A stretch of 64,000 nt of DNA from an uncultured bacterium (GCA_903899655.1 CAIUKF010000010.1:81804-145803), one strand, 5' to 3'; positions 26,870 through 35,966 are shown, numbered from the stretch's first letter. Notes: generated by a model not told the origin, from the sequence alone. Numbers and translations: made by a program.

Positions 26870-27373
26870 ATGCCTGCCAAGATAGAGTATCCTACGATAA
26901 ACGGTATACCTCTGTCCCCTCAAAATATTGATTTGCCAGAGTCTGAACTTAAATTAAACCGTCCATGGAATAAACATCTTCATCATGATTGTTGGCCAAA
27001 AGCGGCCTTTACGAAGAATGCGTTGTTTAAAGCAGTGCGCGATTTGGCTTCACATCAAACAAACATGCCAATTGATACACATGTCTATTTGCATAAAAGA
27101 TATCTAGCACCTAAACCACCAACACCCGAGCAAGCATTAATTGAAATTCAGCGAGCGTTTAAAGATGGCGAGGAGCGTCAATATAAAAAAGGCGGAATTA
27201 TTATTCGACGAAAACTTGGCAAGAAAACCCTCAAGCAAATAATGGAGTGTTACGAAGAGATTAAAGACAAAAATCCGGAAGAAATATATGATCAACAGGG
27301 CGACAATCAGTCGCCTTTTTTATTGGTTGTCAATAAATCAGTACAACTTCGAATTTTTGACATAGCGGAATAA
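26870..27373 (+). CDS. conserved-looking hypothetical protein
   Basis: The 167-residue soluble protein has no family I recognise. It is rich in Lys, Pro and His (WNKHLHHDCWPKAAF, YLAPKPPTPEQALIEIQ) with a basic helix (KKTLKQIMECYEEIKDK). The start is well supported: TATAAT ends 7 nt before the ATG, a leaderless layout. An intrinsic-terminator-like hairpin plus six T lies inside the coding region about 52 nt before the stop, so most transcripts might lack the last codons. The actual gene end may be earlier than the ORF end. Confidence 0.55.
   Translation: MPAKIEYPTINGIPLSPQNIDLPESELKLNRPWNKHLHHDCWPKAAFTKNALFKAVRDLASHQTNMPIDTHVYLHKRYLAPKPPTPEQALIEIQRAFKDGEERQYKKGGIIIRRKLGKKTLKQIMECYEEIKDKNPEEIYDQQGDNQSPFLLVVNKSVQLRIFDIAE
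27299..27321 (+). terminator. terminator-like hairpin inside the coding end of the preceding gene
   Basis: GGCGAC, loop AATCA, GTCGCC, then TTTTTT: a perfect 6-bp GC-rich stem with a U-tract. It falls at codons 144-151 of the hypothetical gene, before its stop at 27373. Confidence 0.65.
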
Positions 27374-27386
27374 AATTGTATTTCAG

Positions 27387-28862
27387 CTAGGCAGCGTCGA
27401 TGGCGGTTTGCAATCTAGATTGGACTGTGTCGTGGCCTAGGGTGGCCAAAGTGTCGTTAAGGGCTGGGCTGAATGGTGCCCAAGATACGGCCAGACGGAT
27501 TAAGCTGAACAATACACCGGGTTTTTGCCCTGTTGTATCAATCAATGCATTTAGAGTAATTTGGATTGATTCGGCATCAAAATCACTGTTTTCAAGTGCA
27601 CTTTTGGCGCTAATGAGTAAGTCATTTAATTCTTCACGAGGTATTTTTGCGAGCTGTTTATTGTCACTTGTCATTGTCCAGTCAGGTGTTGGTTCGGCAA
27701 AAAAGTAAGCTGTTAGTAGCGGCAAATCAGCCAAAGTTTTTAAACGGTCCTGAACTAATGACAGTACTTGTTTTTTGGCGTTATCACTTGCCTGTGCGGC
27801 CGATTCAGGCCAAAAATTAGCACAGCGTTTATACAAATCATCCAATGATAATTTGCGAATCCATTGGCCATTTAGCCATAGTAAGCGCTTTTCATCAAAC
27901 CTAGCCGGGCTACGTTGAACTCGGTCCAATGAAAATTTAGCAATTAATTCTTCGGCTGAAAATATTTCTTGCTCGGTGCCGTCGTTCCAGCCGAGTGTCG
28001 CCAAAAAGTTCATCATGGCTTCGGGTAAATAGCCGTCGTAGCCGTATTCCAAAATATTTTTGGCGCCGTCGCGTTTGCCTAATTTCTTTTTGCCATCAAT
28101 CGCCATAACATATGGCAAAGTCGCTAAAATTGGACGGTCGATGCCTAGGGCTTCATATAAATTTAAAAATTTTGGCGTGGTGCTGATGAATTCTTGGCTG
28201 CGCAAAACGTGAGTAATGCCCATTAACATGTCATCGATAATGTGGCAAAAATTATAGGTTGGATAACCGTCACTTTTGATTAAAATGAAGTCATCAATCG
28301 CTTCGGGGCCAGTTGATAAATCACCCATAACCACATCGGTCCATTGATAATCTTTGGGGTCAGATTTAAAGCGGAGTGGTAAAGTTCCATCCCAAACTGG
28401 TGGGTTTTCAGGGCGATGATCACGATACAAAAATGGTTTTTTGTTGGCAATGGCGCTGTTACGAAAGTCCTCGAGTTCTTCTTTGGAGTATGGATCGGCG
28501 TATGCCCTGCCGCTGTCAACTAATTTATGCGCCCACTCAGTGTAAATATCCAAACGTTCAGATTGTTTGTATGGAGCATATGGGCCGCCAACGTCAACAC
28601 CTTCAGTCCATTCAATACCTAACCAACGTAGGCTTTTTTCGATTTGTTCGATGCTGCCCGGTACTTCACGGACTTTGTCGGTATCTTCGATGCGTAAAAT
28701 AAAGGTTCCACCGTCTTTTTGGGCAACTAACCATGCAAAAAGTGCTGTTCGGACACCACCGACGTGCATATAACCAGTTGGACTAGGCGCAAAACGAGTT
28801 CGAGGCGTTATGGTAGTTGGCGTCTGGTAGTTGGTAGTTGGTGTATTAGTCTCTTCGCTCAT
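27387..28862 (-). CDS. gltX: glutamyl-tRNA synthetase
   Basis: 491 residues, the usual bacterial length. Class I synthetase motifs: RFAPSPTGYMHVGG (HIGH-type, residues 22-35) and KKLGKRDGA (KMSKS-type, with Gly in place of Ser). Also visible are LRIEDTD, YNFCHIIDDMLMGITHVLRSQE and the anticodon-binding C-terminal domain. It charges tRNA-Glu, and in bacteria lacking GlnRS also tRNA-Gln, for later amidation. The N-terminal 19 residues are a Thr/Pro-rich tail coded by a short DNA repeat (TGGTAGTTGG units on the plus strand) and may be dispensable. Monocistronic. Confidence 0.96.
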   Translation of the reverse strand: MSEETNTPTTNYQTPTTITPRTRFAPSPTGYMHVGGVRTALFAWLVAQKDGGTFILRIEDTDKVREVPGSIEQIEKSLRWLGIEWTEGVDVGGPYAPYKQSERLDIYTEWAHKLVDSGRAYADPYSKEELEDFRNSAIANKKPFLYRDHRPENPPVWDGTLPLRFKSDPKDYQWTDVVMGDLSTGPEAIDDFILIKSDGYPTYNFCHIIDDMLMGITHVLRSQEFISTTPKFLNLYEALGIDRPILATLPYVMAIDGKKKLGKRDGAKNILEYGYDGYLPEAMMNFLATLGWNDGTEQEIFSAEELIAKFSLDRVQRSPARFDEKRLLWLNGQWIRKLSLDDLYKRCANFWPESAAQASDNAKKQVLSLVQDRLKTLADLPLLTAYFFAEPTPDWTMTSDNKQLAKIPREELNDLLISAKSALENSDFDAESIQITLNALIDTTGQKPGVLFSLIRLAVSWAPFSPALNDTLATLGHDTVQSRLQTAIDAA

Positions 28863-28891
28863 AATTGATATTATTATAACAGATTAAGGTG

Positions 28892-28983
28892 ACTATTAGA
28901 ATTTGGCTATTGGAATATGGCTGGAAATGGCTAATAGCTATTGGAATATGGAATATGGCAAATTACAATAACACCAATAGCCA
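28892..28983. repeat. intergenic micro-repeat (CTATTGGAATATGG type)
   Basis: CTATTAGAATTTGG, CTATTGGAATATGG, CTGGAAATGG and CTATTGGAATATGG again follow each other, ending with the inverted CCAATAGCC. The same words recur at 56590-56690. Non-coding; it could form imperfect hairpins. Confidence 0.6.
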
Positions 28984-28984
28984 A

Positions 28985-29878
28985 CTAAAGGCTTGTAGCT
29001 ATTCGTCGAATTTGGTCTACTGAGAGCGGTGCTTCACTTGAAGAGTTAATTGTATACATTATGCCGCCGTTCACCCAAGACGCACTGCCGCCACCGTTAT
29101 TAGTATAGGTATAAATAGATAAACCGCTTTCTTCGAACGTACTTACGACAGCATTGCCGGCATCTTTAGCGACTTGATTTTTTACAGCACTAGAGTCCCA
29201 TGAGCTTTTCTTTTGAATAATGTCGTACTTTCCATTGCCGGTATTAGCATGAAAACCAACCGTTACTTGTCCATCACTGAATGATACTGGTCCATTTGGG
29301 CTGTAACCATCAGGGTGATAATTTGGGTAAGAAGCGTTGATGCCGGATTGGGCGCTGGCGATGCTGACAGATAAACTTGGTATATTAAGATAAATAAATA
29401 AACCAATGACTATAATAACAATTAGGCCGATAAGATAGCTAATTAATCGAATTATCTTTGACTGTTTTCTTGAGTTTTCAATTTCTTTGGCTTTTTCGGC
29501 CTCTAATTGGTTAAAGGCTTCAGCGATTGCTTCTTCCTTGATGGTTTTGGCTGTTTTTTGGGCAATAGCTGGTTGGATGTGTGCAGGATGTACTGGAGCA
29601 GAAGCACGGATAGCGGCAACTTTTACAGCAAGTGGATGTCTGGTTGGGCTAACGTCAAGTTGTGGTTTAGTGATTACTGTTGGTTTAGCTGGTTTAGCAA
29701 TAACATGTGGCGTAAAATGTGTAATTCGATTGCTGCGAGCAATATCCATACTACGACCAATTTTACGCGGTTGAGGGGTGTTTTGGCTGGCTGGCTTTTG
29801 AGTAGCGTGCCGATAAAGTGTTTTTGATTTTTGAGTTAAGGAGTGAACCTTAGTTGCGTCAATTTTGTCAGTGCTCAT
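28985..29878 (-). CDS. single-pass membrane protein with Ala/Pro-rich cytoplasmic tail
   Basis: 297 residues. A basic, Pro- and Thr-rich N-terminal half (about 1-135, probably disordered) is followed by a membrane segment (about 145-168). The extracytoplasmic C-terminal domain (GYSPNGPVSFSDGQVTVGF, STFEESGLSIYTYTNNGGGSASWVNGGIMYTI, DQIRRIATSL) resembles DUF4367-type domains, which often follow a membrane helix in Gram-positive envelope proteins. Function unknown. It is divergent from the PEGA protein gene. Confidence 0.5.
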   Translation of the reverse strand: MSTDKIDATKVHSLTQKSKTLYRHATQKPASQNTPQPRKIGRSMDIARSNRITHFTPHVIAKPAKPTVITKPQLDVSPTRHPLAVKVAAIRASAPVHPAHIQPAIAQKTAKTIKEEAIAEAFNQLEAEKAKEIENSRKQSKIIRLISYLIGLIVIIVIGLFIYLNIPSLSVSIASAQSGINASYPNYHPDGYSPNGPVSFSDGQVTVGFHANTGNGKYDIIQKKSSWDSSAVKNQVAKDAGNAVVSTFEESGLSIYTYTNNGGGSASWVNGGIMYTINSSSEAPLSVDQIRRIATSL

Positions 29879-30012
29879 AATACCCCTCGCAGGTCTTTAG
29901 TTATTATTATGCCTTTTTCGACATAAGTAATATCACTATATTAGGTATTTTTTGCGAATTTTACAAGGTGCTCGTAGAAAATGTCGACAACTTGTATAAT
30001 AGTACATAAATT

Positions 30013-31473
30013 ATGCGCAAATTAACTACAAAACGAAAAGCCCTTGTTAAATTAATAACCGTCTATGCTTTTATGACTTTAGCTGTGGTCACAATTGTAG
30101 CCATTATTTCCCTGTTTGTATTAGGTTTTAGATTTAATGCTGATGATGGTCGGATTGAACAATATGCCTTTTTGCAGTTTGCAACTAGCCCTAAAAACGC
30201 AACCGTAACAGTTGATGGTGAAGTTATAAGCTCAAAAACGCCAAATAAGAGTACGGTCCGCGAAGGTCGACATAATGTCGTAATGTCGCTGGATGGTTAT
30301 CAAACTTGGTCCAAGTCGGTTGACGTTAAGTCTGGCACGATTACTTGGCTGAATTATGTTATTTTGGTTCCAGATACCAATGTTGCTGAATCGGTTGCTA
30401 ATTATGAATCGATCTACTCCACTCTAACAGCACCAAAAAGTCGTAATATGTTGGTTCAGCTTAAGTCTGACACGCCGACTTATAACTTGGTTGACATTAG
30501 CTCAGACGCAATTAAGACAACCAAAATTACCATTCCTGCGGATACCTACAGCCAATCAGGTGTTGCTGGCGTGGCTCATACTTTTAATAGTTATAAGTGG
30601 GATGATGGCGGTCGCTATGTATTGATTAACCATATTTATGGTGACAAGAATGAATGGCTGGTATTAGACACTCAAGATGTGGCTGTGACAAAAAACATTA
30701 CACGATTATTGAATGTTTCAATCAGTAGTATTAGTTTTTCAGGTACTAGTGGAAATGATTTTTATGCTTTGAACGGAAGCGATATCCGCAAGTTAGATCT
30801 GGCAGCGGGTACATTGTCAAAGGCGCTGGTCAGTAATGTTGATAGTTTTGAAGTTTATAATTCGAACATTATTACATATACCGGCACTGGCGCAAATGGT
30901 AATCGAGTGGCTGGATTGTACCGTGAGGGCGACAGTAGTTTGCATATCTTAAAGACTACTTCGTCAACAGATTCAACTTTGCATATCACAACGACAAATT
31001 ATTATAATGAAAATTACATTGCAATTTCGGATGGTAAAAAAGTTGAAATAACTAGCGGCAATTACCCAAATACGGTTGCCGAAAATACTACTAGTATGAA
31101 GCCATTTGCTTCTTTTGATTCAACGGTTGATGTGCAAAATTTATCGTTTAGTTTAACTGGCGAATACATTTTAGCTCAATCGGGAGCGTATTTTGCTAGC
31201 TTTGATTTAGAAAATAAACACCTTACATCGTCGAATATTGATGGTGCTGGTGATGTCTCGACAATAAAATGGCTTGATAATAGTAATTTATGGTCAGACA
31301 AAGGTGGAAATCTAGTTGTACGTGACTTTGATGGCATTAATAGTCATATCATTAATTCTGTTGTTTCAGGCCAAGATGTAGCGTTGACGACAAGCAAAAA
31401 ATATCTATATAGCATCGGCAAAACCAATACAGGCTATCAGTTACAACGCGTTTTGATGATTACTAAATCTTAG
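30013..31473 (+). CDS. PEGA domain membrane-anchored protein
   Basis: 486 residues with an N-terminal membrane segment (about 17-38). A PEGA domain (about 52-107: QFATSPKNATVTVDGEVI, TPNKSTVREGRHNVVMSLDGYQTW) is followed by a long beta-rich region, probably a divergent beta-propeller (repeats such as HTFNSYKWDDGGRYVLIN and STIKWLDNSNLWSDKGGN). PEGA domains occur on cell-surface proteins and may bind envelope polymers. Its stop overlaps by 4 nt the stop of the convergent sortase gene. Role at the cell surface is inferred. Confidence 0.8.
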   Translation: MRKLTTKRKALVKLITVYAFMTLAVVTIVAIISLFVLGFRFNADDGRIEQYAFLQFATSPKNATVTVDGEVISSKTPNKSTVREGRHNVVMSLDGYQTWSKSVDVKSGTITWLNYVILVPDTNVAESVANYESIYSTLTAPKSRNMLVQLKSDTPTYNLVDISSDAIKTTKITIPADTYSQSGVAGVAHTFNSYKWDDGGRYVLINHIYGDKNEWLVLDTQDVAVTKNITRLLNVSISSISFSGTSGNDFYALNGSDIRKLDLAAGTLSKALVSNVDSFEVYNSNIITYTGTGANGNRVAGLYREGDSSLHILKTTSSTDSTLHITTTNYYNENYIAISDGKKVEITSGNYPNTVAENTTSMKPFASFDSTVDVQNLSFSLTGEYILAQSGAYFASFDLENKHLTSSNIDGAGDVSTIKWLDNSNLWSDKGGNLVVRDFDGINSHIINSVVSGQDVALTTSKKYLYSIGKTNTGYQLQRVLMITKS

Positions 31474-32675
31474 TTGGCGCCGAATAGACGTTCGAGTAAG
31501 GTTGGAGAATTACCTGGAATCGTTGCAACCGATGTGGCGTTATTATTTGGAGCAACAGCTGATTGACTTGGGTCGGGGCTGATTTGTTCAGCTATGACCA
31601 GCAATCGATATTTGGCTGTGCCTAGTGGCGTGCAAGTAAGTAGGGTTAGTATCGGTTTGGTTGTTGAATAAACCAGTTTGCTGACATCAGTTGGGTTAAC
31701 AGTTTCTTTTTGGGTGACAGTATAAGTGTAACGTTTGGAATTGTAGTTGGCATAGACAGTATCGCCGATATTTAGTCTGTCTAGTTGGGCAAAAATAAAT
31801 TTGTAATCACCGCCACCGAACAGGTCGTTACTGCTGTGACCGGCTAGCACCGTATTGCCAACTTGGCCTGGATGGCTGCTGGCGCCGGGAATTGCAAAAT
31901 GCGCCAAACCACTATTCATGGCCGCCATCTGAGATTTATAATCATTGCCAATATCATACGATACAGGTACGTCGATATTGATTTTTGGAATGATTAGTTT
32001 TGGGTCTGGGCTGACAGTGATATCAGTAATTGGACTGATGACTATATTTTGAGGGTCGATATTGCCAGGGCTGATATAAGCGACGACATTTGATACTAGC
32101 ACCTGGTTGTATTGGACAAATATCAATATTAGTACAGCAATTAATCCTGAAAATAGTGGCCAAAAATGTCGGCTTTTTTTAACCTTGGTGGCGGATTGTT
32201 TAACTTTACCAATCAATCTTTGACGTAAATCGAACATTATTTCTTCATCAGTTGTAGCTGTTGTCGGTTCGGGATTGTGGCTAAAATAGTTTTTCTTTTC
32301 GGTTGGACTTAGTTTTTCAGTTTGAGCATTAATAGACTGTTGCTGGGCTGCAAGTTTAACGTGGTGTTTGTAATAACCCTCGTAATATTTTTGGTAATAA
32401 TCTTGCCATGCGCTGTGATATTTTTTCCATTCCTCACGTTGAATAGTTGTATGTTCGGTGTGAGTTTTATTGTACGGATCAGAGTCTGGATTTGTGGTCG
32501 TTGTGTTGGTCGTGTTTGATTGATTGGTATATAGATTATCAATCTGTGAACGAATAATTTGGGCGGCCGCCTCATTGTTTTGTAGGTATGACCTTCCCTC
32601 AGTACTACTAGATACTGGCCCCTGCACTGGCGGTGGCGGTAAGATTTGACCGTTATCAGGCTGATTTGGCTTCAT
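31470..32675 (-). CDS. sortase family transpeptidase
   Basis: 401 residues. A long Gln/Asn/Thr-rich cytoplasmic part (1-165) precedes a membrane segment (about 168-190) and a sortase domain (about 210-365). Catalytic residues are visible: His in VLAGHSSND, Cys in LLTCTPLGTAKYRLL and the following Arg. The motif TLLTCTPLGTAKYRLL is closest to class C/D-type sortases. Sortases cut LPxTG-like signals and link surface proteins to the wall or to each other. I saw no clear LPxTG protein in this window, so the substrates lie elsewhere. AGGA supports ATG 32675. Confidence 0.9.
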   Translation of the reverse strand: MKPNQPDNGQILPPPPVQGPVSSSTEGRSYLQNNEAAAQIIRSQIDNLYTNQSNTTNTTTTNPDSDPYNKTHTEHTTIQREEWKKYHSAWQDYYQKYYEGYYKHHVKLAAQQQSINAQTEKLSPTEKKNYFSHNPEPTTATTDEEIMFDLRQRLIGKVKQSATKVKKSRHFWPLFSGLIAVLILIFVQYNQVLVSNVVAYISPGNIDPQNIVISPITDITVSPDPKLIIPKINIDVPVSYDIGNDYKSQMAAMNSGLAHFAIPGASSHPGQVGNTVLAGHSSNDLFGGGDYKFIFAQLDRLNIGDTVYANYNSKRYTYTVTQKETVNPTDVSKLVYSTTKPILTLLTCTPLGTAKYRLLVIAEQISPDPSQSAVAPNNNATSVATIPGNSPTLLERLFGAN

Positions 32676-32777
32676 TTGTATAGATTCCTAATGTAATCTA
32701 TTGTACAATATATTATTAGTTACTACTACTTAAAGCGTAAGTAGTATCAATAGTTTTATATATTTTATCAATTTGTT

Positions 32778-32863
32778 GGGCGAGTGGCGGAATGGTAGAC
32801 GCGTTAGACTCAAAATCTGGTATCCGCAAGGATGTGGGGGTTCAAGTCCCCCCTTGCCCACCA
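32778..32863 (+). tRNA. tRNA-Leu (anticodon CAA)
   Basis: Class II tRNA with a long variable arm (ATCC-GCAA-GGAT) and encoded CCA. The acceptor GGGCGAG pairs with CTTGCCC (one G-U). The anticodon stem TTAGA/TCTGG holds the loop CTCAAAA, so the anticodon is CAA, reading UUG. The T-arm GGGGG-TTCAAGT-CCCCC is intact. Confidence 0.95.
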
Positions 32864-32882
32864 AATTAATATAATATATATA

Positions 32883-33004
32883 AAGGACGTGGGAGTGAGG
32901 ATTGCCAGTGGCAATCCGCAAGGAAACATTCCGATGCAAACTATGTTTGCAATCGTGAATTTTCGGGGTCGCGCTTGCGTGACCAAGTCCCCCTCTGCCC
33001 ACCA
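32883..33004 (+). pseudogene. truncated pseudo-tRNA-Leu with 89-nt structured insert in the T-loop
   Basis: Only the end of the variable arm and the T-arm remain (AAGGACGTGGGAG), then an 89-nt insert (32896-32984), then AAGTCCCCCTCTGCCCACCA ending the tRNA with CCA. The insert starts with a perfect 8-bp hairpin GGATTGCC/GGCAATCC (loop AGT) and GCAAGG. A hairpin GATGCAAAC/GTTTGCAATC (loop TAT) follows, then GGGGTCGC and a closing stem GGTC/GACC. Confidence 0.7.
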
Positions 33005-33025
33005 AACAGTTTAAATTTTTCGTTA

Positions 33026-33188
33026 GGGCGCGCCTTTTAGGCGCACTACGTTCAAAATCTGGTATTCGCAAGGACGTTGGGGTGAGGATTGCCAGTGGCA
33101 ATCCGCAAGGCAATGTCACAAATGAATTATATTCATTTGACTGACTTGCGGGGTCGCTGAAAGTGACCAAGTCCCCCCTTGCCCACCA
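33026..33188 (+). pseudogene. degenerate pseudo-tRNA-Leu with 86-nt structured insert in the T-loop
   Basis: A full-length but decayed tRNA-Leu copy: GGGCG start, broken D-arm, intact TTCAAAATCTGGTATTCGCA anticodon/variable region, T-stem, then an 86-nt insert (33083-33168) and an intact 3' end with CCA. The insert shares the first 28 nt with that at 32896 almost exactly. It then has a different hairpin with the same TAT loop (AAATGAAT/ATTCATTT), then GCGGGGTCGC and GTGACC. Nothing else is seen between 32676 and 33217. Confidence 0.7.
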
Positions 33189-33217
33189 AATACATAAAAT
33201 TTAATTAGTAGTTGATT

Positions 33218-33598
33218 TTATAAATGCGCACGGTTTCTAGCGATAGATAATCTTACATAACCTATCGTCATACCAACGACTAAGCCAAAAAAAGGCACAG
33301 CGCCTAATAACGGTCCGTATTGAACAAAAACAACCCAACTTGGTAAAGCTGCGATTAATAAGCCTACAACAAGAATCAATGGCCAATTTTCTGGTTTTTG
33401 TGTGATACCGATACCAAAAACTACGCAGCTTATTGTTGTTAAGTTATAGGCATAAAATAACCCACCATATCCGGCAAATAATGCTAATACGAAGCTAATT
33501 ATTAGAGCTATTATTCCTTGTGATGCTAAATCAAGGCTTCGATTTTTATCCTGATTCCCTGTGTTGACTGGTGATGTGTTTTTAGTGTCATTCTGCAT
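33218..33598 (-). CDS. small integral membrane protein, unknown
   Basis: 126 residues with a polar N-terminus (about 1-25) and three or four hydrophobic segments (about 28-50, 52-68, 72-92, 95-115). AAGGA lies upstream of the ATG. No family is recognised. It is monocistronic between the tRNA-Leu region and the kinase-like gene. Confidence 0.6.
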   Translation of the reverse strand: MQNDTKNTSPVNTGNQDKNRSLDLASQGIIALIISFVLALFAGYGGLFYAYNLTTISCVVFGIGITQKPENWPLILVVGLLIAALPSWVVFVQYGPLLGAVPFFGLVVGMTIGYVRLSIARNRAHL

Positions 33599-33677
33599 TA
33601 TTAATCCTTTTGATATAAATTTATCTAGACTATGCTTGTTTGCAATTTACTATCTACAATATACCATATACCATATA

Positions 33678-34472
33678 CTATTTACTAACTAGACTCGCCG
33701 TCACGCTTTCAAGAGGTTTATTTGGATTCCAAGCCCAATAAACGCTGGCATTTGCGGCGGTGTTGCCACGCCAGATGCGCATTGGTTGGTCCCATGGAGT
33801 GGTTGTGACTTGCCCGCCACTGGCGACTAATATCATGTCTTGATGAAAAACGGCGATGCTGGCGGGATACGTGATGGTAAATTTATGTAAGGCTTCGACC
33901 AGATTGGTCAGTTGCATACTGAATGTTAAAACTTTTGGATAATAGACGGCTGAAAAGATTTTTTGCAACTGCGCAAATGACGCTACAATTAGCGTATTTG
34001 GACGTTCTACCATTGTTGAACTGCTGTTTTTGAGTAAGTCGATTGAATCACGGGTAATTGTAATTGGCCCGCTGTAATCACGGATAAAATCTTCGTATAA
34101 AATAGCAGTTTCGCTGTTGCGGCCGGCGTCACCGATTAATAAAATTGACGTTGCCCAGTTCCCGACTGCTTTCATGTCGATCAGTGCTTCGCGCGACAAA
34201 CCACCAGATGGATTAGTCGGTCCATAAATTACCTCGGTCATAATACTGGGGATATTTTTTTTCAGAGCGTCGGGTAATAATACGCGAACAGCGCCGGCAC
34301 CGGTTTTCAATGTCGTTTGGTAAGCTTCGGCGACGCCAGCAAAACCTAGGCTGTTGCCGCCAATAATACCGATTCGGCCAGCCTGCGACTTTTGTTCGGG
34401 TTTAGACCATTCAATATCTGGATAAAGTGGTTTGTCGGCGGTTTGTTTATGCCAATATGAATGAGTTTCCAT
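33678..34472 (-). CDS. YjeF C-terminal/NnrD-like ribokinase-fold protein
   Basis: 264 residues. The opening GRIGIIGGNSLGFAGVAEAYQTTLKTGAGAVRVLLPD matches the start of ADP/ATP-dependent NAD(P)H-hydrate dehydratase (YjeF C-domain) proteins, which repair hydrated NADH. The family GPGLG site is replaced by LIGDAGRNSETA. The C-terminal active-site segment (normally GTGDVLAG) is WRGNTAANASVYWAW. The key catalytic Asp is thus not evident, so the enzyme may be altered or specialised. It overlaps the HAD gene by 26 nt and ends a four-gene operon. Confidence 0.6.
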   Translation of the reverse strand: METHSYWHKQTADKPLYPDIEWSKPEQKSQAGRIGIIGGNSLGFAGVAEAYQTTLKTGAGAVRVLLPDALKKNIPSIMTEVIYGPTNPSGGLSREALIDMKAVGNWATSILLIGDAGRNSETAILYEDFIRDYSGPITITRDSIDLLKNSSSTMVERPNTLIVASFAQLQKIFSAVYYPKVLTFSMQLTNLVEALHKFTITYPASIAVFHQDMILVASGGQVTTTPWDQPMRIWRGNTAANASVYWAWNPNKPLESVTASLVSK

Positions 34473-35169
34473 TTGGTTCCAATCTGTAAATCATATTTTT
34501 GCGCTCGACAACGACCGACCAGTTGTTTTGGTGGGCGGTTTCAAATAATTCCCTGTCGGGATTAAATGCAATCGGATGATCGACTAACGACAGCATGCCT
34601 ATATCGCCTCGAGTGTCGCCTACGCCAATACTGCCAGCAAAATCAAGGCCATGTTCGGCCACGATTTTTTTCAAAATTATGTCTTTGCCATCGTGCGATT
34701 TGATAATTTCGCCAGTGTAAAATTCGTCACCGCGTTTGTAATGTTGGCCAATCCAAATGTCAAATCCGTATTTGTCGGCGAATGGTTTGACTAATTCGTC
34801 TTGGTATCCAGATATGGCGATTAATGTGTAGCCTTTTTGTTTAAGGTCGACAATTAAATCTCGCGTATAGACATAGACATATTCAGATAAACGTTCAAAT
34901 ACATTGGCAGCGGCGGTTTCAAAATCAGCAATGCGAATTTGCGGCAAAGCGGCGTCAAAAGCTTTGGCCATGACTTTAACGTATTCTTCAAAGGCCTGAT
35001 CGGATTGGCGTTTTTTCCACTTTATTTCAAACGGTTTATAGGCATCGGTGACGCTGGATGGCAATTGATTAGCTGTAATTAATTCAAAGATAGCTTCGCG
35101 GTATAATCCTGATCGAAAAACAGTGCCATCGATGTCAAATACAGCAAACGGTTTGCTGGTGTCGATCAT
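34447..35169 (-). CDS. HAD-family (SerB-like) phosphatase
   Basis: 240 residues with all HAD motifs: FDIDGTVFR (nucleophile Asp in motif I, residues 12-20), ISGY (motif II), Lys in KDIILKK (motif III) and GVGDTRGDIGM (motif IV). The helical cap insertion after motif I puts it in subclass IB with phosphoserine phosphatase-type enzymes. Substrate unknown. Its ATG overlaps the stop of the exonuclease III gene by 4 nt. Operon: coiled-coil protein, exonuclease III, HAD, NnrD-like. Confidence 0.85.
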   Translation of the reverse strand: MIDTSKPFAVFDIDGTVFRSGLYREAIFELITANQLPSSVTDAYKPFEIKWKKRQSDQAFEEYVKVMAKAFDAALPQIRIADFETAAANVFERLSEYVYVYTRDLIVDLKQKGYTLIAISGYQDELVKPFADKYGFDIWIGQHYKRGDEFYTGEIIKSHDGKDIILKKIVAEHGLDFAGSIGVGDTRGDIGMLSLVDHPIAFNPDRELFETAHQNNWSVVVERKNMIYRLEPNGNSFILA

Positions 35170-35966
35170 AATGTAACCTCGATACTGATTGGACAGTGGT
35201 CCGAGCCCATGACATCAGGGTGAATTTGGGCATCTGTAACGGCGTTAATGATTGACTTGCTGGCTAACCAGTAATCAATACGCCATCCGACGTTACGAGC
35301 TCTAGCGTTGGCCCAGTGAGTCCACCATGTGTAAGCATCGGCTCTGGCGGGATTCATGCTGCGAAATACGTCAACAAAACCAGCGGATTCAAACGCATCG
35401 AAGCCAGACCGCTCTTCATCTGTAAAACCATGTTTGCCAATGTTAGGTTTAGGGTTTTTCAGGTCCATTTTGGTGTGAGCGACATTTAAGTCACCACAAA
35501 ACAGGACGGGTTTGGACTTTTCAAGGTCTTGGATGTGTTCTAAAAAGGCTGGGTCCCATTGTTGGTGGCGTAGTTTTAATCGCGACAAATCATCTTTGGA
35601 ATTGGGAGTATAAACTGTTACAACCCAAAAATCGTCAAACTCGGCTGAAATCACCCGACCTTCTTTGGCTGGGTCGCCATAACTGTCCCCTGACAGACCG
35701 TATTTTTCGGCAATAGCATCGGTAAAACCGTTAATAATTGACAGTGGTTTGATTTTGCTGAATATCGCTGTACCGCTGTAGCCGGCTTTGTCGGCACTAT
35801 TCCAATATTCGTGATAATTGGGCAAATCGATATCGGCCTGACCTTGTTTAGCTTTGGTTTCCTGTAAGCATAAAATATCTGGTTGATGATCATTAATAAA
35901 CTTTTGAAAAGTACCTTTATTAATGACTGATCTGATGCCGTTGACGTTCCAAGAATATAATCTCAT
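35166..35966 (-). CDS. xth: exodeoxyribonuclease III (AP endonuclease)
   Basis: 266 residues, the usual length for ExoIII. Motifs: SWNVNGIRS, ILCLQETKAKQGQ (catalytic Glu), GYSGTAIFSK, CGDLNVAH, RIDYWLASK and GSDHCPISIEV (catalytic His). It cuts abasic sites and removes 3' blocks in base-excision repair, using Mg2+. Overlaps by 4 nt at both ends (with the coiled-coil gene upstream and HAD downstream) show tight translational coupling. Confidence 0.96.
   Translation of the reverse strand: MRLYSWNVNGIRSVINKGTFQKFINDHQPDILCLQETKAKQGQADIDLPNYHEYWNSADKAGYSGTAIFSKIKPLSIINGFTDAIAEKYGLSGDSYGDPAKEGRVISAEFDDFWVVTVYTPNSKDDLSRLKLRHQQWDPAFLEHIQDLEKSKPVLFCGDLNVAHTKMDLKNPKPNIGKHGFTDEERSGFDAFESAGFVDVFRSMNPARADAYTWWTHWANARARNVGWRIDYWLASKSIINAVTDAQIHPDVMGSDHCPISIEVTL

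Noticed and set aside
32730..33170. ORF of 146 residues across tRNA-Leu and the pseudo-tRNAs
   Set aside because: It is antisense to a tRNA and its decayed copies.
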